IMG/VR virus record: IMGVR_UViG_3300036760_000102
Coordinates: 1 to 30,015 of that record
Origin: a virus
Direction: 5' to 3' (one strand)
Length of the DNA stretch: 30,015 nucleotides
In this document: in pieces, positions 28,575-30,015 of the stretch
Position numbering within the stretch: position 1 is the first letter of the stretch
Layout: each line of letters starts with the position of its first letter
Notes under the pieces: generated by a model
Databases searched by the model: none
The model's input: only the letters and a program-made list of their open reading frames with translations
What the model was told of the DNA's origin: nothing
Made by a program: the position numbers and the translations under genes

Positions 28575-28969
28575 GGCTTCGCCTCCTTGCTCTGGGCTGC
28601 GCGGTGGGCGTCGAGTGAGTCGAGCGCGGCGAGTGCTCTCAGATACGGCAGTAGCTTGATCGCCCATGCTGGATCGCCGTCGCCACGAGTGTCACGAACG
28701 AAGGCGCCATCGTCGAAGCCTCTCAACACTGTTGCACCGGCCTTGCGCAGCAGCTCCAGCTCGGCTTCGAGCGTGGCAACCTGGGCCTTGAGCTTCGCCT
28801 CGCGCGCGGCGATGAAGTCAGCTACCTCAGGGCGCAGTTCACAGTAGATGCACCGGGAGATGCGACCTATGCGATCCCGCCCGCAATCGTCGCCGTTGGT
28901 GGCCTCGCCAGTGCAGCGGAGCACCGCGGCGGCCAGCTCGCGCTCGATCTCGTCGGTGGGGGTGGTCAT
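28571..28969 (-). CDS. hypothetical coiled-coil protein with Cys motif (132 aa)
   Basis: ATG at 28969 overlaps the previous stop as ATGA. The N-terminal part (MTTPTDEIERELAAAVLRCT) holds a possible zinc site: C19, C29 and ISRCIYCELRPEV. A clear coiled coil follows (FIAAREAKLKAQVATLEAEL, then ELLRKAGA). Its first codons are nearly identical in DNA to those of the gene at 29187-29594. Function unknown. Confidence 0.65.
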   Translation of the reverse strand: MTTPTDEIERELAAAVLRCTGEATNGDDCGRDRIGRISRCIYCELRPEVADFIAAREAKLKAQVATLEAELELLRKAGATVLRGFDDGAFVRDTRGDGDPAWAIKLLPYLRALAALDSLDAHRAAQSKEAKP

Positions 28970-29190
28970 AATGCGCCCTCCGCGACGAGCTGTTCAGCGA
29001 TGCACTCCAGGGTGCAGGAAATGCAATTACAGTCGTAGCCATCGAATCGTATTTCTACATACTCACGACGTACGTCGGCCGGAGTGAGTCGTTCACCGCA
29101 ACCACCAATCACCCTGCACCCATCCCACTCCGCGCTCCATCCATTAAGTTTGATTCGATCGCCCTTGCGTAGCTTGGTGGGGTAGGTCAT
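28966..29190 (-). CDS. small hypothetical Cys-containing protein (74 aa)
   Basis: ATGA overlaps lie at both ends. The front (MTYPTKLRKGDRIKLNGWSA) reads as a small beta-barrel-like domain with 'L..GD.I.L'. The rear has the cysteine pattern DCNCISCTLEC, which may bind zinc. Its DNA is slightly less GC-rich than that of its neighbours. Function unknown. Confidence 0.65.
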   Translation of the reverse strand: MTYPTKLRKGDRIKLNGWSAEWDGCRVIGGCGERLTPADVRREYVEIRFDGYDCNCISCTLECIAEQLVAEGAL

Positions 29191-29594
29191 CGCTTCCGCA
29201 GCTCCTCAAGTACGTCGAGCAACAGCGCTCCGATATTGCCGAGCAGCGTATCGGTTAGGTTGCCCTGGTAAGACGACGCGATGAAGTCCTGGCGCATCTT
29301 CCGCAGCCGGGGCTCGACTGCGTGGGGGGCGCGCGCCTCTACCGTGCCCGGCTCAGTCGAGCGCAGCTCGTAGTGAAGCATCAAGTGTTCATGGCACCGC
29401 TGCACGACTGCCTCTTTGTCGCAAGCGTTGAACAGGCACTTTCGCGGGTGGTAATGGGGAAGGCGCAGCTCGTACCACTCCAGGACGTAGCGCGCGGCGA
29501 TGGTGGGCCAGCCATACGCTGGGTTGCCCTGCATCCATGCGCCGCGCAGGCGCTCGGACAGCTCTTTCACTTCGGCGTCGGTGGGGGTGGTCAT
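29187..29594 (-). CDS. hypothetical protein (135 aa)
   Basis: ATG at 29594 overlaps the micro-ORF stop as ATGA and has GGAGAGGGAG upstream. The product starts MTTPTDAEVKELSERLRGAW. A His/Cys-containing middle (LRLPHYHPRKCLFNACDKEA, then VQRCHEHLMLHYEL) could be a metal site. The C-terminal helix is LTDTLLGNIGALLLDVLEEL. No family is recognised. Confidence 0.65.
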   Translation of the reverse strand: MTTPTDAEVKELSERLRGAWMQGNPAYGWPTIAARYVLEWYELRLPHYHPRKCLFNACDKEAVVQRCHEHLMLHYELRSTEPGTVEARAPHAVEPRLRKMRQDFIASSYQGNLTDTLLGNIGALLLDVLEELRKR

Positions 29595-29629
29595 GGTGTC
29601 TCCCTCTCCAAGTCACGTATGTAGGGCAT
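29591..29629 (-). CDS. 12-codon micro-ORF between the Gp157-like gene and the next gene
   Basis: ATG at 29629 overlaps the previous stop as TGATG, and its TGA overlaps the next ATG as ATGA. The peptide is MPYIRDLERETP. Its codons include the GGAGAGGGAG ribosome site of the next gene. It probably serves as a translational bridge. Confidence 0.45.
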   Translation of the reverse strand: MPYIRDLERETP

Positions 29630-30015
29630 CACTTCACCTGCACGTGCATCTTGGTCTCCAAGTGCGCGATCTTCATCGCCGTCTCGTCGCCCACTTTGAG
29701 CGCGGCCTTGATCTCGTCGCGCGCGGGCACCACCGTCACGCGCGTGAAGTAACGCGGGAGGTCCGCCAGGTCCGCATCTACCACGCACGACTCGCTGCGT
29801 CTCCACCCGATCCGCACGCGGTCGTCCTGTACGCGATGCCCCTCGGGCAGATGCTCCGCGATGTAGCGCCGCAGCCGCTCGGCCTTCGCGGCGACGCTCG
29901 CGGACCACTCGCGCAGCTCCTTCGCGCGTGTCGCGATCTTCTCAGCCTCTGCCTCGTAGTCGATGACCGCCGCCGCTATGTCGAGCGCTCGCTTGTCTCG
30001 GTCGCCTTCGAGCGC
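29629..30015 (-). CDS. Siphovirus Gp157-family protein, 3' part (runs off the right edge)
   Basis: The frame is open from the window edge to the TGA at 29629-29631 (128 codons seen). The order matches the Gp157 family (PF05565). First comes a long charged helix (DYEAEAEKIATRAKELREWS, then AKAERLRRYIAEHLPEG). A strand follows with RVRIGWRRSESCVVDADLAD, then LPRYFTRVTVVPARDEIKAA and LKVGDETAMKIAHLE. The family is common in phage early and replication regions; one member was linked to phage resistance in streptococci. The start lies outside the window. Confidence 0.75.
   Translation of the reverse strand, partial: ALEGDRDKRALDIAAAVIDYEAEAEKIATRAKELREWSASVAAKAERLRRYIAEHLPEGHRVQDDRVRIGWRRSESCVVDADLADLPRYFTRVTVVPARDEIKAALKVGDETAMKIAHLETKMHVQVK

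Noticed and set aside
1-30015. tRNA genes, integrase with attachment sites, or toxin-antitoxin pair
   Set aside because: Read by eye on both strands, I saw no cloverleaf with a TTC-type T loop, no tyrosine or serine recombinase motif and no recognisable toxin family. A tRNA scan could still find one that I missed.

Overview
The window is part of a tailed double-stranded DNA phage genome (siphovirus-like Caudoviricetes) with uniformly high GC. No bacterial housekeeping gene, rRNA, tRNA or CRISPR array was seen. The host cannot be named. High GC, many GTG starts and one apparently leaderless early promoter suggest a high-GC bacterium, but this is inference. No integrase or clear CI-type repressor lies in the window, so lifestyle is open.

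Layout. From 1 to 358 a leftward operon begins and leaves the window, driven by a very good sigma70-type promoter. From 484 to 4354 a rightward early operon holds three small paralogous helix-turn-helix proteins, a replication-initiator-like protein with iteron-like repeats inside its gene, a RecA/RepA-like ATPase, a winged-helix protein and a VRR-NUC nuclease. It ends at a strong intrinsic terminator (4377-4412). A second promoter (4479-4506) drives three small genes (4556-5195), the last a zinc-finger-like protein.

Everything from 5176 to 30015 is on the minus strand. Read in transcription order (right to left) it holds: a Gp157-family protein and small Cys-containing proteins; a C5 cytosine methyltransferase; a small protein; a promoter/repeat region; small and large terminase; a portal-MuF fusion; two small beta-rich proteins (one with a signal peptide); prohead protease; major capsid protein; a small basic protein; a repeat-bearing fibre protein with a signal peptide; head-tail connector; HK97-gp10-like protein; tail terminator candidate; an unassigned tail-region protein; major tail protein; tape measure; distal tail protein; a large tail hub/fibre protein; two small membrane proteins (holin candidates); an N6/N4 DNA methyltransferase; and an M15 peptidase endolysin. 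The late and early blocks meet tail to tail at 5176-5195.

Genes are packed with ATGA, GTGA, TTGA or TGATG stop-start overlaps. Three apparent gaps are filled by micro-ORFs of 34, 20 and 12 codons that keep the stop-start chain intact.

Points most worth a second look: the C5 methyltransferase, whose TRD/C-terminal DNA reads as family-like protein in two frames and which is bounded by a 28-bp direct repeat; signal peptides on two morphogenesis-cluster proteins; iterons inside the replication initiator gene; duplicated sites in front of the small terminase gene; and the micro-ORF relay.
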